Assembly (NCBI GenBank): GCA_946539765.1
Contig: CAMNHO010000011.1
Coordinates: 1-64,000, forward strand
Length of the DNA stretch: 64,000 bases
Direction of reading: 5' to 3'
Origin: UBA4312 sp002394635
GTDB lineage: Bacteria > Bacillota_I > Bacilli_A > Erysipelotrichales > Erysipelotrichaceae
The position numbers and the translations under genes are program-made. The stretch's first letter is position 1; each line of letters starts with the position of its first letter. The notes under the pieces are model-generated. The model was not told the origin of the DNA. It saw nothing but the letters and a program-made list of their open reading frames with translations, and did no database searches. Below, piece by piece: positions 40,583-49,829 of this stretch.

Positions 40583-42241
40583 ATGTATAAAGATAATAAA
40601 ATATGGATTGGCCGATCCAACGAAGAGGATGTTGTCATTTACCCTTCAATGGCAAATCGTCATGGTTTGATTGCCGGTGCAACCGGAACCGGTAAGACCA
40701 CCACTTTAAAAGTGATGGCTGAATCCTTTTCGGATGCAGGTGTGCCTGTGTTCCTGGCCGATGCCAAAGGTGATTTAGCCGGCTTATGCAAAACCGGTGT
40801 CATGAATGAAAACATTCAAACTCGGATCGATTCCATGCAGATTACAGATTTTGCGTTTGATTCTTATCCAGTGACCTTCTGGGACGTATACCAGGAGGCC
40901 GGTCTGCCGTTACGGACCACCATTTCGGAAATGGGTTCCTTATTGTTGGCAAGGATTCTGGGATTAAATGAAGTCCAGTCTGAGATTTTAACGATCATCT
41001 TCAAAATTGCCGATGATGAAAGTCAACTGATCATTGATACCAAGGATCTACGATCCCTGATTTCCTTTATCGGTGAGAATCTGGATACGTATTCCAGCCG
41101 TTACGGAAACATTGCACGACAAAGCCTGGGTGCCATTACCCGCTCTATTATTGCGCTGGAATCCCAGGGAGGTGAACTGTTCTTCGGGGAACCGGCTCTG
41201 GATATCCATGACTGGTTAACCACCGATATCAACGGAAAAGGCAAGATCCAGATCCTGGAATGTGAAAAACTGATGCAGAATCCAACCATGTATGCCACCT
41301 TTATGTTGTGGATGATGGCTGAGCTTTATGAAACTCTGCCGGAAGCTGGTGATCTGGCTAAACCACGTCTGGTATTCTTCTTTGATGAAGCCCATATGTT
41401 GTTTGATACTGCTTCCAAGGCTTTGCAGGCCAAGATCGAACAAGTGGTCAAACTGATCCGTTCCAAAGGGGTCGGTATCTACTTTATCACACAAAGCCCA
41501 AGTGATATCCCGAACGAAGTACTGGCGCAGCTGTCCAATAAAATACAGCACTCCCTCCATGCGTACACACCGGCGGAACAAAGAAAAGCCAGGGCTGCCA
41601 GCGAATCTTTCCGTGTCAATCCGGAATTCGATACGTATGAAACCTTATTAAACATGGGAATCGGCGAAGCGTTGGTTTCGGTTCTTGATGAACAAGGAAT
41701 ACCGACCATCGTCAAACGGACAAAGATCCTGCCGCCGCAAAGTATGATGGGTGTCCTGGATCCATATGAAAGACAAGCTGTCATTCAAAATGACTTGCTA
41801 TCGAATAAATATGCGGATATGGTAGACCGTGATTCCGCTTATGAATTCTTTGAGCGTCTGAAAAAAGCCCAATACGAAGAGCAGGAAGCTTTAAAGGAAC
41901 AACAAAGGCTGGAAAAGGAAGAAGCAGCCCGACAGAAGCAGGAGGAAAAAGAACGACTGAAAGCGGAAAAGGAAGCGGCCAAAGCCAAGGAAAAAGCAGA
42001 AAAAGAAGCCGCTAAGGCCAAGGAAAAAGCCGAGAAGGAAGCAGCCAAGGCCGAACAACAAAAAAAGAAGAAAGTCGACCAGGCCATCAACAATGTCGCC
42101 AGCACCACCGCCGGTACCATCGGCCGAGAGGTCGGAAACACCATCGGTTCAACTTTTGGTGGAAAGCTGGGAAAACGATTAGGAGGCAACATCGGAGCCA
42201 GCCTAGGCCGTGGTATCTTTAAAACATTGCTGAAACGATAA
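40583..42241 (+). CDS. HerA-like ATPase (DUF853)
   Basis: A 552-residue VirB4/HerA-FtsK superfamily ATPase. Walker A GATGTGKTTT (about 33-42), FLADAKGDLAG, Walker B LVFFFDEAHMLF (about 266-277) and a Gln-containing sensor region (FITQSPSDIP, about 304). After residue 420 come charged coiled-coil repeats of the 11-residue unit AEKEAAKAKEK and a Gly-rich tail. DUF853 proteins are widespread and their role is not firmly known; DNA translocation is inferred from the fold. CGGAGG site. No NurA-type nuclease is adjacent. Confidence 0.9.
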   Translation: MYKDNKIWIGRSNEEDVVIYPSMANRHGLIAGATGTGKTTTLKVMAESFSDAGVPVFLADAKGDLAGLCKTGVMNENIQTRIDSMQITDFAFDSYPVTFWDVYQEAGLPLRTTISEMGSLLLARILGLNEVQSEILTIIFKIADDESQLIIDTKDLRSLISFIGENLDTYSSRYGNIARQSLGAITRSIIALESQGGELFFGEPALDIHDWLTTDINGKGKIQILECEKLMQNPTMYATFMLWMMAELYETLPEAGDLAKPRLVFFFDEAHMLFDTASKALQAKIEQVVKLIRSKGVGIYFITQSPSDIPNEVLAQLSNKIQHSLHAYTPAEQRKARAASESFRVNPEFDTYETLLNMGIGEALVSVLDEQGIPTIVKRTKILPPQSMMGVLDPYERQAVIQNDLLSNKYADMVDRDSAYEFFERLKKAQYEEQEALKEQQRLEKEEAARQKQEEKERLKAEKEAAKAKEKAEKEAAKAKEKAEKEAAKAEQQKKKKVDQAINNVASTTAGTIGREVGNTIGSTFGGKLGKRLGGNIGASLGRGIFKTLLKR

Positions 42242-42245
42242 GAGC

Positions 42246-42279
42246 AAAAAAAGAATGATGCAAGATTCATTCTTTTTTT
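42246..42279 (+). terminator. Terminator after HerA-like gene
   Basis: AAAAAAAGAATGA / TCATTCTTTTTTT stem with an eight-base loop and a T-run, four bases past the stop codon. Confidence 0.85.
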
Positions 42280-42319
42280 AGTTTTTTAAGTTACAATAAG
42301 GAAATAAAGGAGAGTGCTT

Positions 42320-45300
42320 ATGATTCTTGTGACCTCTGATATTTATGAACAACTGCATTTATCAACAAGAAGCGAGCGTTTAGCTTCCCGTTATATGGAT
42401 ACGATCGGAAACATCTATATTGAACGATCGATCGGGCGTGGTGTCTATACCATCACCAGCGATACCCGGAATTCCTTTTACGAGAATGAGATGGAGATGA
42501 CAATTTCCTTTGATGGGAAGGTCCTGGATACTTATTGTGACTGCCCCTGGCATACCCGACACAGCGTCTGTGCCCATATTGGAGCCTTGGCCCGCATCCT
42601 GTTAAACAAGGATATCCCGACATTCCCTTATACGATCCGTCGGCAGACCAGCTACGAGGAATATATGGAACGCCTGCGTCAGGAAGCCAAAGAACGAATG
42701 ATCCGTGAAAGACTAGAAGAAACCTCTTCTTTTCTGCAGAACTGTCAGTCCGCCTACCAGCATCAGATCCAGGAGGAATTACAAGACACGTTGTATTCCA
42801 TCTATATGCAGTTTGATGCCAAAGATCCGAAAAACATCCTGGTCAGCTTTAAGGTTGGATCGGATCAAAAACAATATATCATTAAAAACATCTCGTTGTT
42901 TCTCGATGATATCGATCACCATCGATATCATGAATATGGTAAATTTTTGAAATTCACCCACTCCGATGATGTATTTGATGAAAGTGCGAAAAAAGTGCTT
43001 CACTTTATGCGAACGGCCCACCGTCCCGATACATATGAATATGCGAATTATAATACATCTCGTTTCATTCATTTGGATCCGTATAATATGGAGCTGTTAT
43101 ATACGACCTTTGAGCAAGAAGATCTTTCCCTGCGCTTCCAACAAACAGCGCGCACGGATCTGATCGTTCACATTTCCAAAGAGGATACATACTATATTGC
43201 GTCTTTAGAAATGGAAACAGCCTCTTATCTTTCCAATAACTACATTTTTGAATACTTGAAAGGGACCATCAATGTCACCGATATAACCAGTCATCCCAAT
43301 GCAGGGGAGATCCTGCATCAGCTATCGGAGCAGGATCTGTATGTCCCGGCGGAACAGTATTCCCTGTTTTCAAAATATGTCTTGAAGGAACTGGAACCAT
43401 TCTGCCGGATCCAGAAAGACTATACCGAGATTGTACCATCTACTATCCATGTAGATTCCATTCGCATCTATGGGGACATCACATCGGAAAACCTGGTCAG
43501 CTTTGAAGTCTATGGCTATGACGAACAAAAGGAATCGTATCCCTTGCTGGAAACTGATTTTATCGAGGAGACGTATGCCGTCGATCTCGTTCGTGCCTTC
43601 TTCCAAACCAAAGCCGATCAGATTCAGAACCATGTTGCTTATTTTGACTTGAATAAAGGCAGTATTATCGGGGTATTAAACGACAATATGGAAACCCTTG
43701 TCAAATACTGCGATATCTACTTAAGCGAGAACCTGAAAAAGCTCAATCAGAAAACCAAATATTCCATTCAGGTCGGCGTTCGTATCAATCACAATTTACT
43801 GCAGGTCAGCCTGTCCAGTGAGGATTTTGATATGAAGGAGCTGGGAAACATATTAAATGCTTATCATCGGAAAAAGAAGTTTTACCGCTGTAAAGATGGA
43901 AAGATCCTGCATCTTCAATCCGATTCTTTGGAGGAACTGGATACCTGGATGGAGGAGTACGGAATTCGTCCATCGTCGGTAAAGAACGGAAAATTTGAAC
44001 TGGACGGATACCGTTCCTTAGCTTTGGACCAAAAGCTGGAACAATCGCAGAGTCTAGTCTATAACCGTTCCCAAAGCATGAAAAAATATATTGACGGATA
44101 TAACCAGAGAAAAGGAACGATCCAAATTGATGAACAGTATGATCACATCTTGCGGGAATACCAGAAGTCCGGGGTCTATTGGCTGTTGACCTTGTATCGT
44201 TATGGCTTAAACGGCATCCTGGCTGATGAGATGGGATTGGGAAAAACCATACAGGTGCTGGCTTTGCTGGATAGTATCCGCGATAAAGCCTATCACAGTC
44301 TGGTTATCTGCCCAGCTTCCCTGATCTACAACTGGAAGGATGAAGCACAACGTTTTTCATCCACTCTGCATTGCCAGTGCATTGTCGGCAACAAGGAACA
44401 ACGAGCCTTAAGGATCCAGCAGATCGATGACTACGATGTTTCCATTACTTCCTATGACTATATGCGAAGAGATATCGATTTGTATGAAGGGCGTCCATTT
44501 GAATACGTGATCTTGGATGAAGCCCAGAATATTAAAAACCAAAAGACCCAGAATGCCGAAAGCGTCAAACGCCTGCATGCCGGTCACCGACTGGCATTAA
44601 GCGGCACGCCGATCGAAAACGCATTATCGGAGCTCTGGTCGATCTTTGATTTTCTGATGCCCAATTATTTATTCAACTATCACTATTTCCGCTCTCATTT
44701 TGAAACACCGATTACAGCCAACCACGATGAACGGGTCGGCCGGGAATTACGGACTATGATTTCTCCATTTATATTACGCCGAACCAAAAAGGAAGTATTG
44801 ACGGAATTACCGGATAAAGTCGATCATAAATATCTTCTGGACTTTAATGACGAGGAGCAAAAACTATATATGGCCAATCTGGCTTCTGTCAACAAAGAGC
44901 TTCGTGCCCAGATGAAGCAGCCTGAGGTCAATAAAATCGCCGTTCTGGCGATGTTGACTCGCCTGCGCCAGCTATGCTGTGACCGCCGGATGGTCTATGA
45001 TAATATCACAAAACCATCCACAAAGATCTTAGCTACGGTCGATCTGATCAAATTAATGGTGGAACACAAGAAAAAGACGCTTGTCTTCTCTTCCTTTACC
45101 ACATTGATCGATCTGTTAAAGAGCGAACTGGACAAGGAAGACATTACCTATTATGTTCTGACCGGACAAACCAATAAGGAACAGCGCCGGGAAATGGTTG
45201 CAGATTTCCAAACCGATGACACGTCCGTTTTCCTGATTTCCTTAAAGGCCGGCGGTACCGGATTAAACTTGACCGCTGCTGAAACCGTGATCCATATAGA

Positions 45301-45529
45301 CCCTTGGTGGAATGTATCCGCCCAGAATCAAGCCACGGACCGTGCCCATCGCATCGGGCAAAATGCCAATGTTCAGGTCTACCGGATGATCATGAAGGAT
45401 TCCATCGAAGAAAAGATCTTGAAGATGCAGGAAGCAAAACAAGATCTGGCAGAAGGCTTTATCGATGGTAATGATGGATCATTATCCAGAATGTCCAAAG
45501 ATGATATTATGAATTTATTCAGCACCTAA
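42320..45529 (+). CDS. SWIM zinc-finger SNF2-family DNA helicase/translocase
   Basis: A 1069-residue SNF2/RapA-like ATPase. N-terminal SWIM finger CDCPWHTRHSVCAHI (about 73-87), a large middle region of the bacterial SNF2-associated type, then the helicase core: DEMGLGKTIQ (about 636-645), LDEAQNIKNQ (about 732), SGTPIENALSELWSIFD, and the C-terminal lobe with SLKAGGTGLNLTAAETVIHIDPWW (split) and DRAHRIGQ. These motors remodel protein-DNA complexes, perhaps in transcription or repair. Start at the ATG with AAGGAG seven bases away; a GTG two codons upstream is too close to the site. Confidence 0.92.
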   Translation: MILVTSDIYEQLHLSTRSERLASRYMDTIGNIYIERSIGRGVYTITSDTRNSFYENEMEMTISFDGKVLDTYCDCPWHTRHSVCAHIGALARILLNKDIPTFPYTIRRQTSYEEYMERLRQEAKERMIRERLEETSSFLQNCQSAYQHQIQEELQDTLYSIYMQFDAKDPKNILVSFKVGSDQKQYIIKNISLFLDDIDHHRYHEYGKFLKFTHSDDVFDESAKKVLHFMRTAHRPDTYEYANYNTSRFIHLDPYNMELLYTTFEQEDLSLRFQQTARTDLIVHISKEDTYYIASLEMETASYLSNNYIFEYLKGTINVTDITSHPNAGEILHQLSEQDLYVPAEQYSLFSKYVLKELEPFCRIQKDYTEIVPSTIHVDSIRIYGDITSENLVSFEVYGYDEQKESYPLLETDFIEETYAVDLVRAFFQTKADQIQNHVAYFDLNKGSIIGVLNDNMETLVKYCDIYLSENLKKLNQKTKYSIQVGVRINHNLLQVSLSSEDFDMKELGNILNAYHRKKKFYRCKDGKILHLQSDSLEELDTWMEEYGIRPSSVKNGKFELDGYRSLALDQKLEQSQSLVYNRSQSMKKYIDGYNQRKGTIQIDEQYDHILREYQKSGVYWLLTLYRYGLNGILADEMGLGKTIQVLALLDSIRDKAYHSLVICPASLIYNWKDEAQRFSSTLHCQCIVGNKEQRALRIQQIDDYDVSITSYDYMRRDIDLYEGRPFEYVILDEAQNIKNQKTQNAESVKRLHAGHRLALSGTPIENALSELWSIFDFLMPNYLFNYHYFRSHFETPITANHDERVGRELRTMISPFILRRTKKEVLTELPDKVDHKYLLDFNDEEQKLYMANLASVNKELRAQMKQPEVNKIAVLAMLTRLRQLCCDRRMVYDNITKPSTKILATVDLIKLMVEHKKKTLVFSSFTTLIDLLKSELDKEDITYYVLTGQTNKEQRREMVADFQTDDTSVFLISLKAGGTGLNLTAAETVIHIDPWWNVSAQNQATDRAHRIGQNANVQVYRMIMKDSIEEKILKMQEAKQDLAEGFIDGNDGSLSRMSKDDIMNLFST

Positions 45530-45552
45530 AAAGAGAGCTATGCTCTCTTTTT
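45528..45552. terminator. Bidirectional terminator
   Basis: Eleven-pair stem AAAAAGAGAGC / GCTCTCTTTTT with a three-base loop, shared by the convergent SNF2 and DAHP synthase genes. Confidence 0.9.
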
Positions 45553-46579
45553 ATAATATTTCTGCTAATTCATAGACCAGCTGTTCACTGGCCTGCCAGC
45601 CGAGGCATGGATCGGTAATCGATTTACCGTAAATACCATTTCCAACCGGTTGACTGCCTTCCACCAGATAGCTTTCGATCATCAGTCCCTTAACAAGGCT
45701 CTTGATATCATTGGAATATCGGCAACTGTTGATTACCTCTTTCGCAATACGGATCTGTTCCATGTGCTGTTTATTGGAGTTTGAATGATTACAGTCAATC
45801 AGGACAGCTGGATTTTTCAGATCCTTTTTCATATACATAGTATAGAGACGAATCAGATCCTCATAATGATAATTCGGTATATTCTGTCCATGTTTATTAG
45901 TCGCTCCTCGCAAGATGGCATGCGTCAGATCGTTGCCGGTGGTATTCACTTCCCATCCCCGATAGATGAATGTCTGTTTGGCCTGTGCCGCTTCAATGGA
46001 GTTAAACATCACATTGTAGTCGCCAGAGGTTGGGTTTTTCATCCCGCAAGGTCCTTCGACACCGCTGGCTACCAAACGATGCTGTTGATCCTCCACCGAA
46101 CGAGCCCCTATGGCTGTATAGGAAAGCACATCATTGAGGTACCATTGGTTTTCCGGATACAACATTTCATCCGCTGTCGTAAATCCGGTCTGTTCCATCA
46201 CATCGATATGCAGCTTGCGGATCGCGATAATGCCGGCCACCAGATCCGGCTTTTTTTCCGGGTCCGGCTGATGCAGCATTCCTTTGTAGCCCTTTCCCGT
46301 TGTTCTTGGTTTATTCGTATATATACGAGGAATGATCATGATCTTATCCTTGACTTGATCCTGCACATCCTTTAGCCGATGGACATACTCCAGCACAGCA
46401 GGTTCATTATCCGCTGAACAAGGTCCCATCACCAATAAAAACTTATCCGACTTCCCTGTAAAAATATCAGCCAGTTCCTGGTCCCTTTGTTTCTTCATCG
46501 CTACCACATCATCACTGACCGGACATAGCTCCTTGATCTGATATGGCTTTGGCAATTGTTTAATAAATTCAAAACTCAT
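45551..46579 (-). CDS. 3-deoxy-7-phosphoheptulonate synthase (DAHP synthase, type I)
   Basis: A 342-residue type I (AroFGH-like) DAHP synthase, joining PEP and erythrose 4-phosphate as the first step to chorismate. MGPCSADN (about 51-58), PRTTGKGYKG (about 91-100), IGARSVEDQQHR (about 158-169), GPCGMKNPTSGD (about 176-187) and the C-terminal GKSITDPCLGW are intact. The second in-frame ATG is chosen because the first directly abuts AAGGA. Its promoter region is short and no T-box is seen. It is separated from the other aromatic genes by about 15 kb. Confidence 0.94.
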   Translation of the reverse strand: MSFEFIKQLPKPYQIKELCPVSDDVVAMKKQRDQELADIFTGKSDKFLLVMGPCSADNEPAVLEYVHRLKDVQDQVKDKIMIIPRIYTNKPRTTGKGYKGMLHQPDPEKKPDLVAGIIAIRKLHIDVMEQTGFTTADEMLYPENQWYLNDVLSYTAIGARSVEDQQHRLVASGVEGPCGMKNPTSGDYNVMFNSIEAAQAKQTFIYRGWEVNTTGNDLTHAILRGATNKHGQNIPNYHYEDLIRLYTMYMKKDLKNPAVLIDCNHSNSNKQHMEQIRIAKEVINSCRYSNDIKSLVKGLMIESYLVEGSQPVGNGIYGKSITDPCLGWQASEQLVYELAEIL

Positions 46580-46639
46580 ACTCTTTCCCATTCCTTCTTA
46601 GTCGTATATTATACGCTTAAATTTAAATACATCAATATT

Positions 46640-47296
46640 TTAAGTTATTCTAAAAGAAAGAATCCAATCTGCAATCTTGTCGCTATGGACGATGTAGCTG
46701 CCATGTCCTTCATTAGGAATGATGCATAACGAAGAATGTGGCAAGGCCTTGGCTATGGCATTCGTATGGCTTTCCAGAATCAGATCTTTGGAGCCGGCCA
46801 GCACATAAACCGGACATGAAATGGTCTGCAGATATTCTTCGGAGATATGCAGCTCATTTAACATCAATGCCAGCTTCTCGTCTTTATGGAAACGATATAT
46901 CCATTGTGTTGCCCTTCGAAACCAGGGCTTAATACCACTAGGATCGGTATTGGCGCCGCTGATGATCAATGCCTTGATCCGATCTGTCTTTCCGGCCACC
47001 AGTAATCCGATGATCCCACCATCGCTGAACCCATAAAATATCACATGGTCCAGCTGAAGTCTCTCCATGAATTCCAACATGTCCTGAGCCATGTCTTCAT
47101 AGTGTAAGTGGTTAGTTTTCGAGCTGTTTCCATGATCTCGGGAATCAATCAAATAACATGTATAGTGTGCCCGCAGCTTTTCTACAGCTTGATCAAAAAT
47201 CGTATGGTCTTCCCCATTTCCATGCACCATGATCAAAGGCTGTCCCTGCCCGTGTTTCTCGTAATATAAGGACACGCCATTAACAGAAAGGATCAT
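46640..47296 (-). CDS. Alpha/beta hydrolase
   Basis: A 218-residue serine hydrolase. Oxyanion strand VHGNGEDHTIF (about 25-35), elbow GFSDGG (about 90-95, Ser92), acid in AGSKDLILES (about 170) and His in NEGHGSYIVH (about 197). Substrate unknown. The ATG at 47294-47296 overlaps the LysR stop (ATGA), with AGGAGG seven bases away, so it is co-translated with the regulator. Longer in-frame starts lie inside the LysR gene and are rejected. Confidence 0.85.
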   Translation of the reverse strand: MILSVNGVSLYYEKHGQGQPLIMVHGNGEDHTIFDQAVEKLRAHYTCYLIDSRDHGNSSKTNHLHYEDMAQDMLEFMERLQLDHVIFYGFSDGGIIGLLVAGKTDRIKALIISGANTDPSGIKPWFRRATQWIYRFHKDEKLALMLNELHISEEYLQTISCPVYVLAGSKDLILESHTNAIAKALPHSSLCIIPNEGHGSYIVHSDKIADWILSFRIT

Positions 47297-48168
47297 TGCA
47301 CGTCCTCCTTGCGCGTGTTTTCCAGGATGTATTGCACAAAGGTCCGGGCTGCCCGTGGCATCAGTTCCCATTGGTTCCAGGCTAACGCAACCGTTCTTTT
47401 TAACGGCTGAAAAATCGGACGAATGGCCACCTGGTCTTCAAATCCCTGAATGACCAGCTCATACAGAATAGAATAGCCTAAACCTTGTTTCACCATTTCA
47501 ATAATAGACGTATCATCATAGACCTTGTATTCAATATGTGGACGCAGCCCTTCTTTTTCAAAGGCTTGTAGCGCTACGCTTTGTTTTCCCTCATCCAGTA
47601 CGATCAACGAGGCCTTTTCCAACTGTTCCAATGGAATCATTTCTTGTTTGGCCAGCTCACTTTCTATTGGAAGGACAGCCACCATCCGATCCTCATAGAT
47701 TGGATAGGTTTCCACATCCGCTACCATTTTTTCATTCACAAATCCAAAGTCAATGCTGCCATCCAGGATCCATTGATTAATATTGGAGTATTCCCCCTGG
47801 ATCAGCTCAAACCGCACCTGTGGATACAAGAGCTTAAATTCCTTGATCCAGCGAGGCAGCCAATGCCGTGATACAGAGACAAATGTCCCGATCCGGATGG
47901 TCTGTTGTTCCAAGCCTTCCATTTCTTTTTTCTTCTGCTCCAAAGAACGAATGGCCGTACTGATCGCTTGTATATAGGGATAGTACATTTGTCCATCTGC
48001 GGTCAGCTGCACTCCTTGTTTATTGCGTACAAACAGCGTTGTCTGTAAGGTTTTCTCCAGCGACTGGATCATCTGGGATACAGCACTCTGCGTATAACCA
48101 TTCTTTTTAGCTGCTTTGGTAAAGCTTTGAAGTTCCGCAACATCCATAAACATTTCATATTGTGTCAT
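47293..48168 (-). CDS. LysR family transcriptional regulator
   Basis: A 291-residue LTTR with N-terminal HTH (AELQSFTKAAKKNGYTQSAVSQMIQSLE split; AVSQMI at about 28-33) and an effector domain. It faces the AzlCD exporter genes across a 73-base gap that holds their promoter, so it likely controls them, and it is coupled to a downstream hydrolase gene. Confidence 0.9.
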   Translation of the reverse strand: MTQYEMFMDVAELQSFTKAAKKNGYTQSAVSQMIQSLEKTLQTTLFVRNKQGVQLTADGQMYYPYIQAISTAIRSLEQKKKEMEGLEQQTIRIGTFVSVSRHWLPRWIKEFKLLYPQVRFELIQGEYSNINQWILDGSIDFGFVNEKMVADVETYPIYEDRMVAVLPIESELAKQEMIPLEQLEKASLIVLDEGKQSVALQAFEKEGLRPHIEYKVYDDTSIIEMVKQGLGYSILYELVIQGFEDQVAIRPIFQPLKRTVALAWNQWELMPRAARTFVQYILENTRKEDVQ

Positions 48169-48206
48169 ACATTATCATTCCTTATTCATTTATCATTTCT
48201 ATTAAT

Positions 48207-48235
48207 TTTACTAATTTTAACATAGAAATTATAAT
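48207..48235 (+). promoter_or_regulatory. Promoter of azlCD, giving a near-leaderless message
   Basis: TTTACT, 17-base spacer, TATAAT, with the azlC ATG only six bases after the -10 box. Transcription would start at or beside the A of the ATG, and no ribosome site is present. Confidence 0.6.
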
Positions 48236-48241
48236 GAAACT

Positions 48242-48955
48242 ATGTATAGTCGGAAAGAAGTGTTTAAAAAAGGAATGCACGATGCCATTCCGATCATGTT
48301 GGGATATTTTGCGGTGGGTTTTTCATTGGGAATTGCCGCCAAAAATGCCGGATTGACCCCTTTTCAGGGTTTTGTGACCAGCTTTTTAGGCAATGCGTCC
48401 GCCGGCGAATACGTTGCCTTTTCAATCATAGCTGCCCAGGGAACCTATTTGGAGATGGCCATCGGCACCTTGATCACCAACGCCCGCTATTTACTGATGA
48501 GCGCTTCTTTAACGCAAAAGATCGATGAAAATACATCATTATTCCATCGTATGCTGGTTGCTTTTGATATTACAGATGAACTGTTTGGTTTGGGAATTGC
48601 CAACATCGCTTCCTATGGCCCCTTTTATATGTACGGTGCCTATCTTATGGCGATTCCGGGATGGTCTCTAGGTACCATGTTCGGCGTGATAGCCGGTAAT
48701 CTGTTGCCGGGACGTATTGTCAGTGCATTAAGCGTTGCTCTGTTTGGTATGTTCATGGCCATTATCATACCGCCATGTAAAAACGATTCAAAACTGCGTA
48801 TTCTGGTTTTATTAAGCTTTGCGATCAGTTTTCTCTGGGATCTGATACCATTTTTTCAGGTCGTTTCCTCAGGAACCAAAACAATCATCTTAACTTTGAT
48901 CATTTCAAGTGGTGCGGCCCTTCTATGGCCTAGAAAAGAGGATGACAATGCATAA
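48242..48955 (+). CDS. azlC: AzlC family branched-chain amino acid exporter, large subunit
   Basis: A 237-residue membrane protein with about six to seven helices. AIPIMLGYFAVGFSLGIAAKNAGLTP (split) near the start and NARYLLMSASLTQKI near residue 83 are typical of AzlC/YgaZ. With AzlD it exports branched-chain amino acids or analogues. It has no ribosome site, and a TATAAT box ends six bases before the ATG. It is divergent from a LysR regulator and overlaps azlD by eight bases. Confidence 0.92.
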   Translation: MYSRKEVFKKGMHDAIPIMLGYFAVGFSLGIAAKNAGLTPFQGFVTSFLGNASAGEYVAFSIIAAQGTYLEMAIGTLITNARYLLMSASLTQKIDENTSLFHRMLVAFDITDELFGLGIANIASYGPFYMYGAYLMAIPGWSLGTMFGVIAGNLLPGRIVSALSVALFGMFMAIIIPPCKNDSKLRILVLLSFAISFLWDLIPFFQVVSSGTKTIILTLIISSGAALLWPRKEDDNA

Positions 48956-49250
48956 TACATGGATCTACATTGCCGTTATGGCCATTGTCAGCTACATTAT
49001 CCGAGCTTTACCACTGACATTGATCCGTCGGCCGATCACCAATACCTTTGTAAAATCCTTTTTATATTATGTACCCTATGTCACCCTGGCCGTTATGACC
49101 TTCCCGGCCATTTTGTCCGCCTCCAACTCCATGATTGCCGGTCTGGCAGCCTTTGTGATCGGGGTGATCCTTTCCTGGCGTCAGGCCAGCTTGTTGCAGG
49201 TATCGGTCATCTGTTGTGTAGCGGTGTTTATTATTGAATGTTTCATTTAA
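48948..49250 (+). CDS. azlD: AzlD family transporter small subunit
   Basis: A 100-residue membrane protein with four helices and the family segment YVPYVTLAVMTFPAIL (about 47-62). It starts inside the end of azlC, with GAGG six bases upstream; the in-frame ATG two codons earlier is too close to that site. Partner of AzlC. Confidence 0.9.
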   Translation: MHNTWIYIAVMAIVSYIIRALPLTLIRRPITNTFVKSFLYYVPYVTLAVMTFPAILSASNSMIAGLAAFVIGVILSWRQASLLQVSVICCVAVFIIECFI

Positions 49251-49255
49251 AAAAA

Positions 49256-49273
49256 GATCCACAAATGTGGATC
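49256..49273. terminator. Bidirectional terminator after azlCD
   Basis: GATCCACA / TGTGGATC stem with a two-base loop, A-run before and CTTTCTATTTT after. It lies between azlD and the convergent ECF gene. Confidence 0.8.
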
Positions 49274-49277
49274 CTTT

Positions 49278-49829
49278 CTATTTTAATTTATCTAATATGG
49301 AAGACGGAAGTCGTTTTGTTAATACTCTGACAACCCCCAGTCCGAACAGACGATCCAGATAATCAGTACACAGCTGGACCAGAAAACAGCTGAGTGTCAG
49401 CCCCAAAGGTGTCTTGGCCAGGATCTGGATCAAGTAGGTTGACCCACTGGAGGTAATCCCCCCAAACAAGTAAGCTGTAATACAGGCACTGACCAGTGTC
49501 GTCGGGATCGTAATCAACAAGGCGGCCAAGAACAGCCATCCAAGGGAGTCCCGTTTCTTTTTATAGACAAAGCCTGTCACCAACCCCAGCAAAATGCCGA
49601 CCGGAGCATAATATATCGCATAGACATCATCAAGGATCCCGCCGATCAGAGCACTAATAACGCTAGGGATCATTCCATAAACAGGACCGCAGATCGAAGC
49701 GATAAAGAACGTTCCGATACTGTCCAAATAGATGGGCAGACGCAGGAATAACGCAATTTGTCCTCCCACTACATTTAGACCCACGGCCATCGCAATCATA
49801 CATATATGATATACAGTTATTTTTTTCAT
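49278..49829 (-). CDS. ECF transporter S component (candidate queuosine/queuine or nucleobase carrier)
   Basis: A 183-residue membrane protein with about six helices and the S-component style (LPIYLDSIGTFFIASICGPVYGMIPSVISALIGG, split). S components bind one vitamin-like or base-like substrate and use a shared EcfA/A'/T module encoded elsewhere. Its start overlaps the stop of the nucleoside hydrolase gene (ATGA), tying substrate to nucleosides. In Clostridioides difficile an S component pairs with a queuosine hydrolase, and the leader here resembles a preQ1 riboswitch, so queuosine or queuine is the leading guess. Confidence 0.82.
   Translation of the reverse strand: MKKITVYHICMIAMAVGLNVVGGQIALFLRLPIYLDSIGTFFIASICGPVYGMIPSVISALIGGILDDVYAIYYAPVGILLGLVTGFVYKKKRDSLGWLFLAALLITIPTTLVSACITAYLFGGITSSGSTYLIQILAKTPLGLTLSCFLVQLCTDYLDRLFGLGVVRVLTKRLPSSILDKLK

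Noticed and set aside
41962..42060. Lys/Ala/Glu repeats as a mobile or minisatellite element
   Set aside because: In-frame coding repeat of the HerA-like protein; no independent element features.
40583..45529. HerA plus SNF2 helicase as a defence island
   Set aside because: No nuclease, methylase, Sir2 defence protein or NurA partner adjacent; a terminator separates the two and both are common in ordinary chromosomes.
46639..47371. Longer N terminus for the hydrolase before the LysR stop
   Set aside because: The extra 25 residues lie inside the LysR gene and read as noise; AGGAGG supports the later ATG.
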